A stretch of DNA of 64,000 bases from UBA1231 sp045652765 (GCA_045652765.1 JAZOLG010000051.1:11272-75271), one strand, 5' to 3'. Counted from the stretch's first letter, positions 33,858-43,562 are shown. Numbers and translations: made by a program. Notes: generated from the sequence alone by a model not told the origin.

Positions 33858-35576
33858 ATGACATTATACATTATTGAAACAATACTATTTATGATTGCTG
33901 CTATTGGAGCATTATTGATTGGTTTTGAAATGTTAAGTAATGGTATTACAATGATTTTCCATACACAACTAAAAAAACTTTTTAATAAAACTTCAAATAG
34001 TCCAATAATTGGTGTTTTAATAGGTGCTGCAGCAACTGCAATTGTTCAGTCATCTGGCGCTACAACAATCATGGTTGTAGGTTTTGTTAATACTGGAATA
34101 ATGAATCTTTTCCAAGCAACAGCAATGATTATGGGTGCAAACATTGGTACAACAATTACAGCACAAATTGCATCACTTAGTGGTGGAGCTGGTTTTGACT
34201 TTGGAGCAATGGCTCTGGGATTAACTGGTATAGGTGCTTTAATTACAATGTTTACAAAAAACGAGAAGGTAAAATCAATTGGTAATTTACTTGCTGGCCT
34301 TGGACTTTTATTCTTAGGTTTAGAATGTATGTCTATTGCAATAGGCAAAACTTATAATGGTAATCCGGTTATTAAAGATGCTATTAAAAATATTTTGGCA
34401 AGCCCATTTGTAAGTGAAGGATTCTTTGCTCCTATCATTTTATTTGTCCTTGGTATTGTACTTACAGGTATTACTCAATCTTCCTCACTTATCACATCAA
34501 TTGTTATTACGTTTGTTGCGAATGGTATTTATATTGGTGCCGGTAAAGATGCAACATCTCTAAATAATAATGTATTATTCTTAATTTTAGGTTCTAATAT
34601 TGGATCATGTGTAACAGCACTTTTATCTTCAATGGGTGCATCAAAGAATGCTAAACGTGCAAGTATAATTCATATTTTATTTAATACTTTTGGTTCAATC
34701 TTATTCATGATCATATTATTATTAATTCCAAACCTAATGGAAAAGACACTTGTTAAATGGTTTGCTTCTCCTGGTTCACAAATAGCGATGTTCCATACAT
34801 TCTTTAATACATTATGTACAATTTTATTCTTACCATTTATCAAAGTATTTGTTAAACTTGCAACTATGCTTGTTAAAGAAAAAGAAGAAGTAAATGAAGG
34901 TCCATCACTAGTATTTGTCGATGAACGTATTTTATCTACACCATCAGTTGCGGTTCATCAAGTAAGAAAAGAACTTGGACTTATGTATTCTAAAGCAATG
35001 AACATTTTAAATATGTCACTTGATGGTTTCCTAAATAAAGATGTTTCTTTAAGGGCTGAAGTCGACAAAGTTAATGAAGAACTAGAAGTAACTAATAAAC
35101 TTGTTATCGAGTATATTGTTAAACTTACTTCTCAACAACTAGCACTTGAAGATGAATCAACAATTACATCATTCCATAGAACACTTAACGATATCTTACG
35201 TATTGGTGAAATTGCTGAAAACATTTGTAAGTATACTAAACAAACAATTACAAATGAATTGGTATTTTCACCGAATGTAATGTTACATATTGGTTTTATG
35301 AAAAATAAAGTTAATGCTTTATATGAAAAATCAGATGAAGTATTCTTAACTAAAAATATTGATAAGATTAAAGAAGCAGATGTTATTGAAGAAGAAATTG
35401 ACTTGATGCGTAAACAATTAATCGAAGATCATATGGATCGTTTAAAGAAAAATGAATGTAGTCCACAAAATAGTGGAGTCTATGTTAACTTAGTTAACAA
35501 TATGGAAAGAGCTGCTGACCATATGGTTTATATTGCATATTCTGTTAAAGAAGCAAAAGAACAATTTCATAAGTAA
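33858..35576 (+). CDS. Na/Pi cotransporter family protein with PhoU-like C-terminus
   Basis: 572 residues. Two inverted Na/Pi repeats are visible by their QSSGATT-like motifs: ATAIVQSSGATTIMVVGF near residue 64 and TGITQSSSLITSIVI near residue 208, each followed by a GANIGTT / GSNIGSC loop. After ~residue 345 a helical PhoU-like domain begins. Members export or import phosphate with sodium (NptA/YjbB group). Strong ggaggg ribosome site. Monocistronic. Confidence 0.92.
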   Translation: MTLYIIETILFMIAAIGALLIGFEMLSNGITMIFHTQLKKLFNKTSNSPIIGVLIGAAATAIVQSSGATTIMVVGFVNTGIMNLFQATAMIMGANIGTTITAQIASLSGGAGFDFGAMALGLTGIGALITMFTKNEKVKSIGNLLAGLGLLFLGLECMSIAIGKTYNGNPVIKDAIKNILASPFVSEGFFAPIILFVLGIVLTGITQSSSLITSIVITFVANGIYIGAGKDATSLNNNVLFLILGSNIGSCVTALLSSMGASKNAKRASIIHILFNTFGSILFMIILLLIPNLMEKTLVKWFASPGSQIAMFHTFFNTLCTILFLPFIKVFVKLATMLVKEKEEVNEGPSLVFVDERILSTPSVAVHQVRKELGLMYSKAMNILNMSLDGFLNKDVSLRAEVDKVNEELEVTNKLVIEYIVKLTSQQLALEDESTITSFHRTLNDILRIGEIAENICKYTKQTITNELVFSPNVMLHIGFMKNKVNALYEKSDEVFLTKNIDKIKEADVIEEEIDLMRKQLIEDHMDRLKKNECSPQNSGVYVNLVNNMERAADHMVYIAYSVKEAKEQFHK

Positions 35577-35581
35577 AAAAT

Positions 35582-35615
35582 AAACTACTGATTAAAAAAA
35601 ATCAGTAGTTTTTTA
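35582..35615 (+). terminator. Intrinsic terminator
   Basis: 12-bp stem AAACTACTGATT/AATCAGTAGTTT (35582-35593 with 35600-35611), T run. Confidence 0.88.
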
Positions 35616-35622
35616 TTTCTAT

Positions 35623-35651
35623 TTGTATAATTAGAAAGATTGTGATATAAT
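35623..35651 (+). promoter_or_regulatory. Promoter of the TPR-membrane/PP2C/ppa unit
   Basis: TTGTAT at 35623-35628, 17-base spacer, TATAAT at 35646-35651, directly behind the preceding terminator. Confidence 0.7.
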
Positions 35652-35679
35652 AATTGTAAAGTAACATATGAGGTATATT

Positions 35680-36765
35680 ATGAACAATAATTTTGAGGAA
35701 ATATTAATAAAAGCTAAAGAACTAGAAAAAATTGAAGATTTTGAAGTAGCAGTAAATTATCGTGATTTTGAAATGGCTATTACATCAATTGCTAGTAGTT
35801 ATAAAATTGATGAAGAATTACAATTAAATTTAATAAATGAAATTGAAAAAACACTTGAAGAAAACGATAAATTAGCATTTATTTTATTTTTTGTTTTATT
35901 TACAATGGCAAGACGTCAAAACTTTGGTAATATATATGATTTAGTTAATCAATATGAAAAATACTTTACAAAGTATGAAATTATTAATCATATTAGATTA
36001 ATGGCTGCACTTGTCAAACTTACTAATACAAAAAAGATTTATCGTGAAATTTTAAAGGCAAAAATACTTTTAGAAAAGAAATCACCTAATTCTAATTTTG
36101 CAAATCATGTTGGTTTCTTAAATGCTTTTTGTAGTTTAATTTGTAAATATTTTGAATATGAACTGGACGAAAGAAAAGATCAAGATAATAAAAAACTATT
36201 AGAACTTAGTTTAATATGTATTAATAAGGCAATCAAACTAGAAACAAGTGAAAAAGGCATTGATAATGTTTATAATAAATTTTATTTAAACCGTGGCCGC
36301 GTATTAATTTTACTTGGGCAATACGCAAAAGGTGAAGATGATATTTTAAAATCAATTGAACTTTTACCATATTCAGTTGATCGTGATTCTAAGATCAATG
36401 AATATAATCAATATCTTGTAAAATCTTCAATCATTCATGCATATGATTTAAACGAAACAAAAGTTGAAGACTTAGATAGAATAAAGGTAAGTAACTATAA
36501 ATCAATTGCGTTAATGACAACTTTACTGGGATTTTTATTAGGTACTATTAATATTTTTACAACAATAACTGATCGTTTTACATTACTTGCTTTAATGCTT
36601 GGTTATTGTGGTTTATTATTAGTTTTAGTGGGAACCATTCTTTTAGGTTTTTCGTTAAACTTTAAAGAACATAAAAAACGTTTATATATATATGATGTTT
36701 TAATTATTTTATTAGGTGCTTTGATTTTTGTTGGGACAATGATTTTAATTAATTGGGGAAGATAA
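35680..36765 (+). CDS. Helical (TPR-like) protein with C-terminal membrane segment
   Basis: 361 residues from the ATG at 35680; the in-frame ATG at 35668 precedes and overlaps the gagg ribosome site and is unlikely. Residues ~1-265 are alpha-helical and charged with TPR-like spacing (for example NKFYLNRGRVLILLGQYAKG near residue 205); residues ~275-361 hold about three transmembrane helices. Its stop is one base before the PP2C-phosphatase start, so the two proteins are probably made together and may interact. No specific family recognised. Confidence 0.7.
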   Translation: MNNNFEEILIKAKELEKIEDFEVAVNYRDFEMAITSIASSYKIDEELQLNLINEIEKTLEENDKLAFILFFVLFTMARRQNFGNIYDLVNQYEKYFTKYEIINHIRLMAALVKLTNTKKIYREILKAKILLEKKSPNSNFANHVGFLNAFCSLICKYFEYELDERKDQDNKKLLELSLICINKAIKLETSEKGIDNVYNKFYLNRGRVLILLGQYAKGEDDILKSIELLPYSVDRDSKINEYNQYLVKSSIIHAYDLNETKVEDLDRIKVSNYKSIALMTTLLGFLLGTINIFTTITDRFTLLALMLGYCGLLLVLVGTILLGFSLNFKEHKKRLYIYDVLIILLGALIFVGTMILINWGR

Positions 36766-36766
36766 T

Positions 36767-37570
36767 ATGAAAATAACTGCTAAAACAAGAAAATCTCATT
36801 ATTGGAATGAAGATCGATTTGTCTTAGGAAAAGATTACTTTATGGTAATCGATGGCGCAACGCCACTTATTAAAACTAATAATTTTAATGAAGCTTGTTG
36901 GCTTGTTAATTTTATTAAACAAAATATTAATGAATTAGATGGTTCGATAAAAGAACGTTTAAATGTTTTATCGCGTGAAGGATTTAATAAACTTCCAGTT
37001 AAAATTAAGGAAGAAGATTATCTTCCATCCGCAAGCCTTTCGTATGTTGAAATTAAAGATGACAAATTTGTTGCTTATACTCTAGGTGATTGTGAAGTTA
37101 CATTTGTTTTAAAAGATGGTAAAATTATAAGATGCTTTGAAACAGATCTTCAAAAACTTGATGATGTTTCAATAAAAGAATTAGTTTATCATGCGAAAGA
37201 AAAAAATATTCATGTTGTTGAGGCAAGACCTTATATTAAAGAGACATTATTAAAACACCGCAAGATGATTAATAAACCCAATGGTTATAGAGCTTTTTCT
37301 TTAACATATGAACCAAAAATTGAACCATACGTTTATGAAATAAGAAAAGATGATGTAAAAGAAATATATATATATTCAGATGGTTTTTCTCAAAGTTTTG
37401 AACATTTAAATATTTATAGTAGTCATAAAGAAATGTTTTCTAAAAGTCTTAATTTAGATGAAGAAATTAAAAAAATTAAAGAACAAGCTTTTATGGATAA
37501 ATATTGTGATAAATATCCAAGACTTAAAAAAATCGATGATATTACAGTTATTAAAATTGAAATTGAATAA
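36767..37570 (+). CDS. PP2C-like protein phosphatase
   Basis: 267 residues. The metal-binding residues of the PP2C/SpoIIE fold can be followed: NEDRF near residue 16, VIDGATPL near 28, YTLGDCEVTFVL near 105 and IYSDGFSQSF near 204, with the final Asp in KIDDITVIKI at the end. The fold is smaller and more divergent than PrpC/Stp. Likely a Mn/Mg-dependent Ser/Thr phosphatase, soluble. It follows the TPR-like membrane protein with 1 base between, and ppa follows 11 bases later. No Hanks-type kinase is in this window. Confidence 0.8.
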   Translation: MKITAKTRKSHYWNEDRFVLGKDYFMVIDGATPLIKTNNFNEACWLVNFIKQNINELDGSIKERLNVLSREGFNKLPVKIKEEDYLPSASLSYVEIKDDKFVAYTLGDCEVTFVLKDGKIIRCFETDLQKLDDVSIKELVYHAKEKNIHVVEARPYIKETLLKHRKMINKPNGYRAFSLTYEPKIEPYVYEIRKDDVKEIYIYSDGFSQSFEHLNIYSSHKEMFSKSLNLDEEIKKIKEQAFMDKYCDKYPRLKKIDDITVIKIEIE

Positions 37571-37581
37571 AGGAGGTATAT

Positions 37582-38112
37582 ATGAATATTTGGCACGATT
37601 TAGATTTAAAAAGAATAACACCAGAAGAATTTATAGTTTGTATTGAAATATCTAAGAATAGTAAAATGAAATATGAACTTGATAAAGAAACTGGTAGACT
37701 CATTCTTGATAGAGTGCTTTTTACTTCAACTCATTATCCTGCAAATTATGGTTTTATACCAAAAACTTATGCCGGCGATGATGATCCACTTGATGTGTTA
37801 GTGCTTTGCCAAGCAGAAATTATTCCACTTTGTCTTGTAAAATGTCGACCAATTGGTGTAATTAAAATGATTGATAATGATCAAGTAGATGAAAAAGTTA
37901 TTGCTGTACCTGTTGGTGATCCATCATGGAATAGTTACAAAAACATTGATGAATTACCTGAACACATTTTAGATGAAATGCGACATTTCTTTGGTGTATA
38001 TAAACAACTAGAGGGAAAAACGACATCAATTGTCGAAACTAGAGGACCAATTGAGGCCGAAAGAATTATTTCATCAGCAATTCAAAGATATCAAGAAACA
38101 TTTAGAAAATAG
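37582..38112 (+). CDS. ppa: Family I inorganic pyrophosphatase
   Basis: 176 residues. Signature block YPANYGFIPKTYAGDDDPLDVLVL with the catalytic Asps of D-x-D-P-L-D, plus KMIDNDQVDEKVIAV. Splits PPi to two phosphates, pulling biosynthetic reactions that release PPi such as the phosphoribosyl transfers in the nearby pur and pyr operons. AGGAGG ribosome site. Most Bacillus species use family II instead, while many mollicutes use family I. Confidence 0.95.
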   Translation: MNIWHDLDLKRITPEEFIVCIEISKNSKMKYELDKETGRLILDRVLFTSTHYPANYGFIPKTYAGDDDPLDVLVLCQAEIIPLCLVKCRPIGVIKMIDNDQVDEKVIAVPVGDPSWNSYKNIDELPEHILDEMRHFFGVYKQLEGKTTSIVETRGPIEAERIISSAIQRYQETFRK

Positions 38113-38120
38113 GAGTTTTT

Positions 38121-40127
38121 ATGAAACACATATGGAAATTTATTGTAATTAGTTTGTTTTACTTCTTATTAACCTGCTGTAATCAACCAAAACAAGATGT
38201 TTACTACAAAGTATATTTAAATATACAAGAACCACAATTATTTGAATCTTATGCCTTCCAAGAATATTACGAAGTTAAAGAAGATGAAAGCTTTATTTTG
38301 CCTGTTTTAAATAGTTCTGATATTGTAAACTTATATCAAGAAACTTCTAGTGAAAATATTAAGGAATTAATTCAAACTACGTATATGATTAATTATAGTG
38401 GATGGTTTGATGAACAAAATAATCTATTAAATAATGAAGTGGTTATTACTGAAGATACACAAATAACTTTAGGATATTCTTATACAACAGAAACAAAAAA
38501 AGTTAAGTTTAATTTAAATGACGGTTTACTTAATGAACTTCCAAGTATCAATGACGGTAAATTAGTTTTACCTGATGCTGTAAAAGAAAATAGTATTTTC
38601 CAAGGCTGGTATACTAATGCAAGTTTTATTAGTGATAAACAAGTAGAAATTGATTTTAATGAATTTGATAAACAATTAAATTTATATGCGAAATTTACGA
38701 TTGATCCAGAATATGTTATTAATTTAATAAGTCAATTACCTGATAGTCCAATGATTGATGATATCGAACAAATTAAACTAGTTCAAAGAGAATACAATCG
38801 TCTAGGATTAAGTGACCGAGAAAAAATTACTAATTATGCTAAATTAAAAGGTTTATATCAAAAATTAAGTGATTTAGAACTTGCGAAAGAGTTTTACGAT
38901 AAAATTAATGATTTATATGCTCAAGAAGTAACTGTTAACTTAAGAGATGATATTGAAGAAATAGAGGAATTATTAACTCAAATAACTGATGAACATTATT
39001 TGTTAATGCCACAAATTGATTTAAATCGATTCTACGAAATTATCGAAGAAATTGAGGCAATATTAGTTATATATCAAGAAGATGCTAAAGCTTTTGATAA
39101 AGCAGTTATTAGTATTCCAATTTTTATGGAACAATACTATGAACAAGAAATCAAAATCTTATATGAAAATTATCAAACATTTGATGATACTTTAAAAGCT
39201 ATTATTACTTCAACCCATAAGTTAAATCGTTTATATCAAAATTTATTAGAAATGGAAGCAAGTGATGAAACTATTTATTATTTAAATCCAGAAACTACTA
39301 AAGTTGCATATTTATCGAAAGAACAATTATGTGAAGGATTCTTTACTGATTTCTATTATTATATTGTTTCATATCATGGCACAAGTCATCTTGAAAAAAA
39401 TAATTTATATGATGTTTACGACTTTGTTGAATTATCGCAAGATTTTACTGGTGCAGGTGCAAACAATTTATATGGTATTGGTAATATTGCGGGTAGATAT
39501 TTATTAGAAAAAGATATTAATGGTATTTTAGAAAATCAAACTGATAATGCCTTCTTTGGTTTTTGTTATCAAAATGGAATGTATAAAGATGTTTTGCCAT
39601 TCTTTATTAATTTCTTTGCATATTGGCGTATAGACGAAAAATATGCAAATACTTCAAATTATGGTGCTGATATATTTGCTGAAAGTTGGGCACCAACTGT
39701 AGATATTGCTAAATTCTTCTATTATAATGAAGAAACTTCATATGTAAAAACAGAACGTATGATTGATTGTTTAACTAATACAGCATCAGTTGTTTATGGA
39801 TTAGAAGATGACATTTTAAATATTAGAATGCGTGGATATAAATTTATGGGTTGGTATGATAATCCAGAGTTTAGTGGTAGTCCAATTACTGATTTATCAA
39901 AATATTCAAAAGTATATGCTAAGTGGGAAATTGATGAACAACAACAAGCCCAAGATGCCGCAAACTTAGTTGATGTTTATATTTATAATCTTACAACTAA
40001 AAAGGCCGTAGTTAATGTAACAACTGTTACTTATGTTAAAAATATGTATAATAATTTAACAGAATATGGCAAATCGCTTGTTAAAAACTATTCAACTTTA
40101 CAAGAATATATTAGAAATAACCAATAA
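38121..40127 (+). CDS. Large lipoprotein with Flg_new (InlB-B) repeats
   Basis: 668 residues. Lipoprotein signal with LLTC (Cys ~19). A Listeria-Bacteroides (InlB B / Flg_new) type repeat lies at ~130-193 (KVKFNLNDGLL ... FQGWYTNASF ... LNLYAKF), and a second, shorter one at ~572-611 (GYKFMGWYDNPEFSGSPI ... YAKWEI). Between them are a long charged helical part (~195-380) and a Tyr/Phe-rich globular part (~385-545). Probably a surface-attached protein; ligand unknown. Follows ppa by 8 bases. Confidence 0.75.
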   Translation: MKHIWKFIVISLFYFLLTCCNQPKQDVYYKVYLNIQEPQLFESYAFQEYYEVKEDESFILPVLNSSDIVNLYQETSSENIKELIQTTYMINYSGWFDEQNNLLNNEVVITEDTQITLGYSYTTETKKVKFNLNDGLLNELPSINDGKLVLPDAVKENSIFQGWYTNASFISDKQVEIDFNEFDKQLNLYAKFTIDPEYVINLISQLPDSPMIDDIEQIKLVQREYNRLGLSDREKITNYAKLKGLYQKLSDLELAKEFYDKINDLYAQEVTVNLRDDIEEIEELLTQITDEHYLLMPQIDLNRFYEIIEEIEAILVIYQEDAKAFDKAVISIPIFMEQYYEQEIKILYENYQTFDDTLKAIITSTHKLNRLYQNLLEMEASDETIYYLNPETTKVAYLSKEQLCEGFFTDFYYYIVSYHGTSHLEKNNLYDVYDFVELSQDFTGAGANNLYGIGNIAGRYLLEKDINGILENQTDNAFFGFCYQNGMYKDVLPFFINFFAYWRIDEKYANTSNYGADIFAESWAPTVDIAKFFYYNEETSYVKTERMIDCLTNTASVVYGLEDDILNIRMRGYKFMGWYDNPEFSGSPITDLSKYSKVYAKWEIDEQQQAQDAANLVDVYIYNLTTKKAVVNVTTVTYVKNMYNNLTEYGKSLVKNYSTLQEYIRNNQ

Positions 40128-40168
40128 AATTTGATAAAATATCGTTATCTTAATCAAGAGGTGATATA

Positions 40169-40711
40169 ATGAAAAAGCTATTTTTATTAATGCTATTATT
40201 TGTTCTAACAGGTTGTTTTAAGAGTACACCATATGACCCTTGGGGCGAAGTATATGTTAAATCAAGTCCTTCAGTAGGTGATGCTGGTGTTGGCGAAGTT
40301 GTTGATTTTGAAACAAAATATAAACAATATGACCTCAGTCAAAACCGAAGTATTCCAGCAACTATTGGAACAGGATATAAATATGGTGACCCTATTGGAC
40401 CTTATTCTTCATTATATATTGCAGTTGTATCTAATGAAGAAGAATTAAAAACTTATTCATATGAATATTACAATTTCAATAGTGTTATTTATGAATCAAC
40501 AGTAGCACATGATGATTCTTTTTTAGTTATTCCTTTTTATGATGACTTTTACCCTAAATATCATGAAGAACTAGAAATAGAAATTCCCGAGGATATTGCT
40601 AATGGTTACATATTAGTTCAACAACGTTGGGATCTAGAACGTCCAAATGGTATTCATATAAAAGTATATTTTGAAATCATTGATAACATTTTATATTTTA
40701 AAACAGAATAA
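40169..40711 (+). CDS. Small lipoprotein of unknown function
   Basis: 180 residues. Signal peptide with lipobox LTGC (Cys ~16). The mature part is rich in Tyr, Glu and Pro, with beta-strand pattern, for example TIGTGYKYGDPIGPYSSLYI. Ribosome site aagaggtga. I recognise no domain. Lies right after the larger lipoprotein and ends at a terminator. Confidence 0.65.
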   Translation: MKKLFLLMLLFVLTGCFKSTPYDPWGEVYVKSSPSVGDAGVGEVVDFETKYKQYDLSQNRSIPATIGTGYKYGDPIGPYSSLYIAVVSNEEELKTYSYEYYNFNSVIYESTVAHDDSFLVIPFYDDFYPKYHEELEIEIPEDIANGYILVQQRWDLERPNGIHIKVYFEIIDNILYFKTE

Positions 40712-40736
40712 GACGCTTTTGAAAAAGCGTCTTTTT
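40711..40736 (+). terminator. Intrinsic terminator
   Basis: 9-bp stem AGACGCTTT/AAAGCGTCT (40711-40719 with 40724-40732), T run. Confidence 0.88.
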
Positions 40737-40780
40737 ACATTTAAATATAATATTATGTTATAATAAACTGAGGTGTTAAA

Positions 40781-41761
40781 ATGACAACATTTGAAAGATT
40801 AACCAAAAATATTATTGTTCATAAAGACCAAGGATATGCACTATATTATTATAACAATGGTGAAATACTAGAAAAAGTAAATGGTAAAGTAACTTGCGAT
40901 AAAAGTTCTAACATTACCTTTGAAACTAATTTTCGCTTAGCTTCTGTTTCTAAACAGTTTATTGCTTTTAGTATTATTAATTTAATTAAAGATAATAAAA
41001 TTAGCTATGATACTAATATCTTAAGTTTATATCCCGATTTACCAAATTATTTTAATAAAATAACAATAAAAAATTTACTTAATCATACATCAGGTATTTA
41101 TGATTATGAAGATATGGATCATAAAGATGATGACCCACAAGTACAAGATAAAGATATCTTAGACTTTTTAAAATCAACCAAGGAAACTTATTTCGAAGTA
41201 GGCACAAAATACAAATACAGTAATACTGCATATATTTTACTTGGCTTAATTGTGGAATTAGTAAGCGGTGTCAATATAAATAATTATATTGAAACAGAAG
41301 TATTTAATAAAGCTAATATGCTAGCTTCAAAAGTAAATATTGAGGGAATAACAAAAATTGAAAATCGAGCGTATGGTCATTTACTGGATAAAAATAATAA
41401 TTTGTTTGTAAAAGATCAATATTGGTGTAGCGCAACAATTGGTGATGGTGGTTTATATTCATCAGTTAATGATTTAAAAAAATGGTGTAAATATTTAGTA
41501 TCAACATCTAATTTTCAAGACATGAAAATACCTAATTATATAAACGAAACAGAATATAATTTTTATGGATTGGGTATTAGAACAATAGATGTGGAAGGTA
41601 ATTTAATACATTATCATTGTGGAGATACGATTGGTACTAATACATTACTTCTTTTTTCTGAAGATTTGAATTTATGTTTAATTTTCTTAACTAATTTAGG
41701 CAATATTAATACAGAGATTATGAAAAATAATTTAGTAGAAATAATAAAAGACAAGAGTTAA
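40781..41761 (+). CDS. Beta-lactamase family serine hydrolase
   Basis: 326 residues. Class C-type/DD-peptidase pattern: FRLASVSKQFIA with the S-x-x-K catalytic motif (near residue 58), NHTSGIYDY, KYKYSNTAYILLGLI with the Y-S-N motif (near residue 148), and HCGDTIGTN in place of the K-T-G/HxG motif near residue 288. No signal peptide, so it may act in the cytosol on small esters or peptides. Substrate unknown; not evidence for antibiotic resistance. Confidence 0.85.
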   Translation: MTTFERLTKNIIVHKDQGYALYYYNNGEILEKVNGKVTCDKSSNITFETNFRLASVSKQFIAFSIINLIKDNKISYDTNILSLYPDLPNYFNKITIKNLLNHTSGIYDYEDMDHKDDDPQVQDKDILDFLKSTKETYFEVGTKYKYSNTAYILLGLIVELVSGVNINNYIETEVFNKANMLASKVNIEGITKIENRAYGHLLDKNNNLFVKDQYWCSATIGDGGLYSSVNDLKKWCKYLVSTSNFQDMKIPNYINETEYNFYGLGIRTIDVEGNLIHYHCGDTIGTNTLLLFSEDLNLCLIFLTNLGNINTEIMKNNLVEIIKDKS

Positions 41762-41772
41762 TCTTGTCTTTT
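41746..41772. terminator. Bidirectional terminator between serine hydrolase and DUF3021 gene
   Basis: 11-bp stem AAAAGACAAGA/TCTTGTCTTTT (41746-41756 with 41762-41772), 5-base loop. It overlaps the ends of both convergent genes. Confidence 0.88.
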
Positions 41773-42190
41773 ATTCTTTACTAATTAATTTTTTATTTAA
41801 TTTATTAGTTTTTATTTTTTCAGTAAAATATATAATTAACCAAATTAATAAGTAACCAATAACAAATACGATACTAAAAATTATAATTCCATCATTATTT
41901 AACCAATCATTAAGTAAATAGGTTATTAAATAACACAAATATAAAAATAGCCCGTGAATAATAATTTGAAAACCTATACCTATTTTTTCTATTTGCCAAA
42001 TAACTGAAGAAGCCGCAATTAAAAAAGCCATAAGAGATGTAGATATAATACCTTTAAATAGATTAATTCCATCAATAGATTTTTCAACATTGCATAAGTA
42101 TAGAATTAATATAATAATACTATAAACAATTGGTCCAAATCCCATACATAGAAGTCCCCTCATTAAGAACTCTTTAACTATTTTTTTCAT
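41771..42190 (-). CDS. DUF3021 family membrane protein
   Basis: 139 residues with four transmembrane helices and a basic tail. Start KKIVKEFLMRGLLCMGFGPIVY and the short loops fit DUF3021 proteins, which nearly always lie next to a LytTR regulator, as here. Its start codon shares a base with the stop of the LytTR gene, so the two are translationally coupled. Thought to modulate or sense for the partner regulator; mechanism not established. Confidence 0.82.
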   Translation of the reverse strand: MKKIVKEFLMRGLLCMGFGPIVYSIIILILYLCNVEKSIDGINLFKGIISTSLMAFLIAASSVIWQIEKIGIGFQIIIHGLFLYLCYLITYLLNDWLNNDGIIIFSIVFVIGYLLIWLIIYFTEKIKTNKLNKKLISKE

Positions 42191-42618
42191 TACTTAATAC
42201 CAATCCTTTCTTTAACTTGTTTTAACATTCTTCTTGAAACATAGTCTTTAAAACCTGATTTTAATACTACAAGTAAACTTACACCAATTGTTACTTCAAA
42301 GTGATCTATATAATTAATATTCACAATACAACTTTGATTAATATAAATAAAGTTATCATTTAGTATTTCTTTTATTTCATAAAGTCTTTTTTTCACGTGA
42401 TATTTAATGCCTGAATTTAGGGCATACACTTTATCACCTTCGGTATAAAAACATTCAATTTCTAAAGGATTTAGGCCTTTAATTTGATTTTGTTTATAAC
42501 CTATAATATTTATATTATCCGTTAGACACATTGTTTCAATTATATTAAAAAGCTCATTTTTTTCTTTGCCATAGGCTATAATTTCATATGTATCTGATTT
42601 TATAAAACGAAACTTCAT
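42190..42618 (-). CDS. LytTR-domain DNA-binding regulator
   Basis: 142 residues. C-terminal LytTR domain (~45-140): IECFYTEGDKVYALNSGIKYHVKKRLYEI, then DNFIYINQSCIVNINYIDHF and DYVSRRMLKQVKERI. No receiver domain, so it is the stand-alone type paired with DUF3021. LytTR proteins bind direct repeats and usually control their own operon. Minus-strand ribosome site ggagg just upstream of the start. It is divergent from the ZIP transporter gene, 164 bases away. Confidence 0.9.
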   Translation of the reverse strand: MKFRFIKSDTYEIIAYGKEKNELFNIIETMCLTDNINIIGYKQNQIKGLNPLEIECFYTEGDKVYALNSGIKYHVKKRLYEIKEILNDNFIYINQSCIVNINYIDHFEVTIGVSLLVVLKSGFKDYVSRRMLKQVKERIGIK

Positions 42619-42733
42619 ATTAGTCCTCCATGTATAATATTATATCTTATTTTCATAAACGATTCAAGTATAAATAAGTATTAGGTAATTTTTTGAAAAC
42701 ATTCGGTATGTTAAAACTATTATTGCAAAAAAA

Positions 42734-42762
42734 TTGACAATATTTTATTTATTTAATAAGAT
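42734..42762 (+). promoter_or_regulatory. Promoter of the ZIP transporter gene
   Basis: TTGACA at 42734-42739, 17-base spacer, TAAGAT at 42757-42762. Confidence 0.65.
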
Positions 42763-42782
42763 ATTATTAGGAAGGTATATAT

Positions 42783-43562
42783 ATGATAGAAATTATATTT
42801 AGTGTAGTAATACCATTTATCGGAACAATTCTAGGCGCATCACTTGTTTTCTTTGTTAAAGGCAAAATGAGTAGTAATGTCCAAAAAGCATTTAGTGGTT
42901 TTGCGGCAGGAGTGATGATTGCTGCAGCTTTTTGGAGTTTAATTATTCCTTCATTTGATGCTGCAAGTAATATGGGTAAACTTTCATTTATACCAGTCGT
43001 TGTTGGACTTTGGTTAGGGTTTATGTTTTTAATGTTACTTGATAAAGTAATTCCACATATTCATATTGATAGTGGTGAAAAAGAAGGACCAAGTTGTAAT
43101 TTAAAAAAATCAACAATGACCGCCTTAGCTGTTGCTCTTCATAATTTACCAGAAGGTATTGCGGTTGGTGTTGTGCTAGCATCTGCTACATCAAGTAACA
43201 GTACTGTTTCAATTTCAATGGCTATTGCATTAGCAATTGGAATAGCTGTACAAAATTTTCCAGAAGGGGCGATTATTTCCCTACCGCTTGCTAATTGTGG
43301 TGTCAAAAAGTCTAAAACTTTTACTCTTGGAGTTTTGAGTGGAATCGTCGAACCACTTGGTGCACTTCTTACAATGTTACTAGCGAGTTTTATTACACCG
43401 GCACTACCATATCTTTTAAGTTTTGCAGCTGGTGCGATGATTTATGTTGTTATAGAAGAGTTGATTCCTGAAATGACTGAAGGAAAGCATTCTCATATAG
43501 GTACAATTTTTTTCGCACTTGGATTTTCTTTGATGATGATATTAGATGTTATATTAGGCTAG
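42783..43562 (+). CDS. ZIP family metal transporter
   Basis: 259 residues, 7-8 membrane helices. The two metal-site helices are clear: ALAVALHNLPEGIAVGVVL (near residue 118-136) and AVQNFPEGAIISLPL (near 157-170). A His-containing loop HIHIDSG lies before the first. ZIP proteins take up Zn2+, Fe2+ or Mn2+. Aggaaggt ribosome site. Ends in a terminator hairpin that includes the stop codon. Confidence 0.92.
   Translation: MIEIIFSVVIPFIGTILGASLVFFVKGKMSSNVQKAFSGFAAGVMIAAAFWSLIIPSFDAASNMGKLSFIPVVVGLWLGFMFLMLLDKVIPHIHIDSGEKEGPSCNLKKSTMTALAVALHNLPEGIAVGVVLASATSSNSTVSISMAIALAIGIAVQNFPEGAIISLPLANCGVKKSKTFTLGVLSGIVEPLGALLTMLLASFITPALPYLLSFAAGAMIYVVIEELIPEMTEGKHSHIGTIFFALGFSLMMILDVILG

Noticed and set aside
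34046..34348. 100-residue minus-strand open frame inside the Na/Pi gene
   Set aside because: Composition (Pro/Ile/Val rich) follows from the antisense of a membrane protein; no start signals.
40781..41761. Antibiotic-resistance beta-lactamase
   Set aside because: The SVSK and YSN motifs are there, but there is no signal peptide and the broad serine hydrolase family includes many esterases and peptidases.
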